Shown here: positions 15,236 to 16,259 of the stretch, piece after piece
How the letters are laid out: every line of letters begins with the position of its first letter
Position numbering within the stretch: the stretch's first letter is position 1
The notes under the pieces: model-generated
Told to the model about the DNA's origin: nothing
What the model saw: the letters and a program-made list of their open reading frames with translations, nothing else
Database searches by the model: none
Program-made: the position numbers and the translations under genes
Assembly (NCBI GenBank): GCA_027065635.1
Contig: JAMONQ010000043.1
Coordinates: forward strand, 1-16,259
Direction of reading: 5' to 3'
Length of the DNA: 16,259 bases
Source of the DNA: Campylobacterales bacterium
GTDB lineage: Bacteria; Campylobacterota; Campylobacteria; Campylobacterales; Hydrogenimonadaceae

Positions 15236-15274
15236 GCGAAAGGGAGTCCGGCCTGCTTCCGGAGTGAATTTTGA

Positions 15275-15280
15275 TATGAT
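15275..15280 (+). promoter_or_regulatory. -10 box (TATGAT) for addA
   Basis: TATGAT lies 30 bases before the addA ATG at 15311 in the region shared with the divergent oleate hydratase promoter. It is one mismatch from consensus, with no clear -35. Confidence 0.4.
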
Positions 15281-15310
15281 AGCGGTAACGGAAAGAGAAA
15301 AGGGGTATGG

Positions 15311-16259
15311 ATGAAACGATTGCTTGCGCTTAGTGCGAGTGCGGGAAGCGGGAAAACATTCTCTCTTGTCGCACGGTATCTTTCGCTGCTTTTTAACGGT
15401 GCCAACCCCTCGGAGATTCTGGCGATCACTTTTACCAACAAGGCCGCCGGAGAGATGCGAGAGAGAGTGATCTCTTCACTGGAGAGAATGCCGCCTGAGA
15501 TGGCGGAAGAGATTGCCCGTATGAGCGGTCTGGATCCGAAAGCTGTTGAGTCAGGGCGCAAAGATGTGATGCGGCGCTTTCTCTCGGCGGATCTGAAAAT
15601 AATGACGATAGACAGATTCATCCACCAGATACTGCGCAGATTTTGCTGGTATGCAGGGGTGCGGAGCGACTTCGAGATTGCACAGATGCCCAAAGAGGAG
15701 TTTTTCGAGCGCTTCTTGCAGAGTCTTGGCGATAGAGAGTATGCGAATCTTGTCGAATTTGCACGCTCTCAGGAGCGTAAAAGCCAGAGCTTCATCAACT
15801 TTTTCGAGATGCTTTACGAGAAGGACAAAGAGCTTTCGGGAGTGGTCGATTCGGCTGCGGTTGGAGGAGGCTGCAGTGAAGACGAGGCGATGGAGATAGC
15901 CGAGAAGATCGCCGCTTTTCTGCTTGAGAGCCCTCTTAGCGAACGTGGAAAAAAGACGATGAGGTTCAAGTCGCTTGCTGATGTCGTCTCCAAAAGTTGG
16001 TTTGCAAAAGAGAGTCTGAACTACTGGGACTATAAAAAGGTCTACGATCCGGTTCTCGATCTTTGGCTGGCCGAGCTGAAGGATGCGGTACGCAGATACT
16101 ATATGGATAAAGAGAGATTTTTTCTCTCGTCCATATTTTCACTCTATGAGCGTTATAAAACGGTCAGGACCGATCATATGAAAAGGGCGGGGACTCTGCA
16201 CTTCAAAGATATAGAACATCTTGTCTACGATCTTCTGCACAGAGGCGATTTCAACGACT
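15311..16259 (+). CDS. addA: AddA-type UvrD-like helicase subunit, 3' truncated by window
   Basis: The frame is open from ATG 15311 to the window end (316 codons plus one base), so the C-terminal part is missing. Superfamily 1A helicase motifs: Walker A SASAGSGKT with Lys15, motif Ia AITFTNKAAGEMRERV (residues about 37-52), and a TIDRFIHQILRRF segment like the TxHxF motif Ib/Ic of RecB/AddA. A Walker B-type DIEH lies near residue 305 (HFKDIEHLVYDLL). AGGGG at 15301-15305 fixes the start; the ATG at 15307 is out of frame. Together with the addB product it would form a RecBCD-like helicase-nuclease. UvrD or PcrA are less likely because the neighbourhood contains AddB and the opening matches RecB-like helicases. 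Confidence 0.85.
   Translation, partial: MKRLLALSASAGSGKTFSLVARYLSLLFNGANPSEILAITFTNKAAGEMRERVISSLERMPPEMAEEIARMSGLDPKAVESGRKDVMRRFLSADLKIMTIDRFIHQILRRFCWYAGVRSDFEIAQMPKEEFFERFLQSLGDREYANLVEFARSQERKSQSFINFFEMLYEKDKELSGVVDSAAVGGGCSEDEAMEIAEKIAAFLLESPLSERGKKTMRFKSLADVVSKSWFAKESLNYWDYKKVYDPVLDLWLAELKDAVRRYYMDKERFFLSSIFSLYERYKTVRTDHMKRAGTLHFKDIEHLVYDLLHRGDFND

Noticed and set aside
1..16259. Search by eye for CRISPR arrays, tRNAs, transposases, integrases and phage genes
   Set aside because: No regularly spaced repeats, tRNA-like cloverleaf or mobile-element protein motif was seen.

Overview
The window looks like chromosomal DNA from a free-living member of the Campylobacterota (Epsilonproteobacteria). 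This is an inference from AddB/AddA-type recombination nuclease genes, a dense c-di-GMP signalling complement, a DUF1538/PII-like/CBS cassette and coding style; no rRNA or other phylogenetic marker is present. I see no tRNA, rRNA, CRISPR array, insertion sequence or prophage gene.

Left part (1-2540): the 3' end of a molybdopterin oxidoreductase gene of the nitrate reductase type, a small ribbon-helix-helix antitoxin-like gene with no toxin beside it, an all-coiled-coil protein, and a convergent EamA/DMT-type exporter. Next (2541-5183): a large membrane GGDEF-EAL protein on the minus strand and a 372-base AT-rich divergent control region.

Centre (5184-7904): a tightly packed plus-strand cassette of a duplicated DUF1538 membrane protein, a PII-like protein (ATGA overlap) and a two-CBS-domain protein. 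It resembles a transporter or channel with two soluble, probably nucleotide-sensing regulators, and is the best candidate here for a poorly described system. A small minus-strand gene for a catalytically dead GGDEF-like domain abuts it tail to tail.

Right part (8010-16259): a plus-strand run of an LHPP-like HAD phosphatase, a single-domain asparaginase with a TTG start, and addB (nuclease with Fe-S cysteines); then a four-domain pseudo-receiver/PAS/dead-GGDEF/PilZ protein, a convergent oleate hydratase, and the 5' part of addA, cut by the window end. addB and addA are about 3.7 kb apart with two unrelated genes between them.

Three separate genes (2541-4811, 7455-7904, 11709-13577) have GGDEF-fold domains, one intact and two degenerate, and one carries PilZ, so c-di-GMP is the recurring theme. 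Several start regions place a -10-like hexamer six bases before the ATG with no ribosome binding site, which suggests leaderless transcripts.
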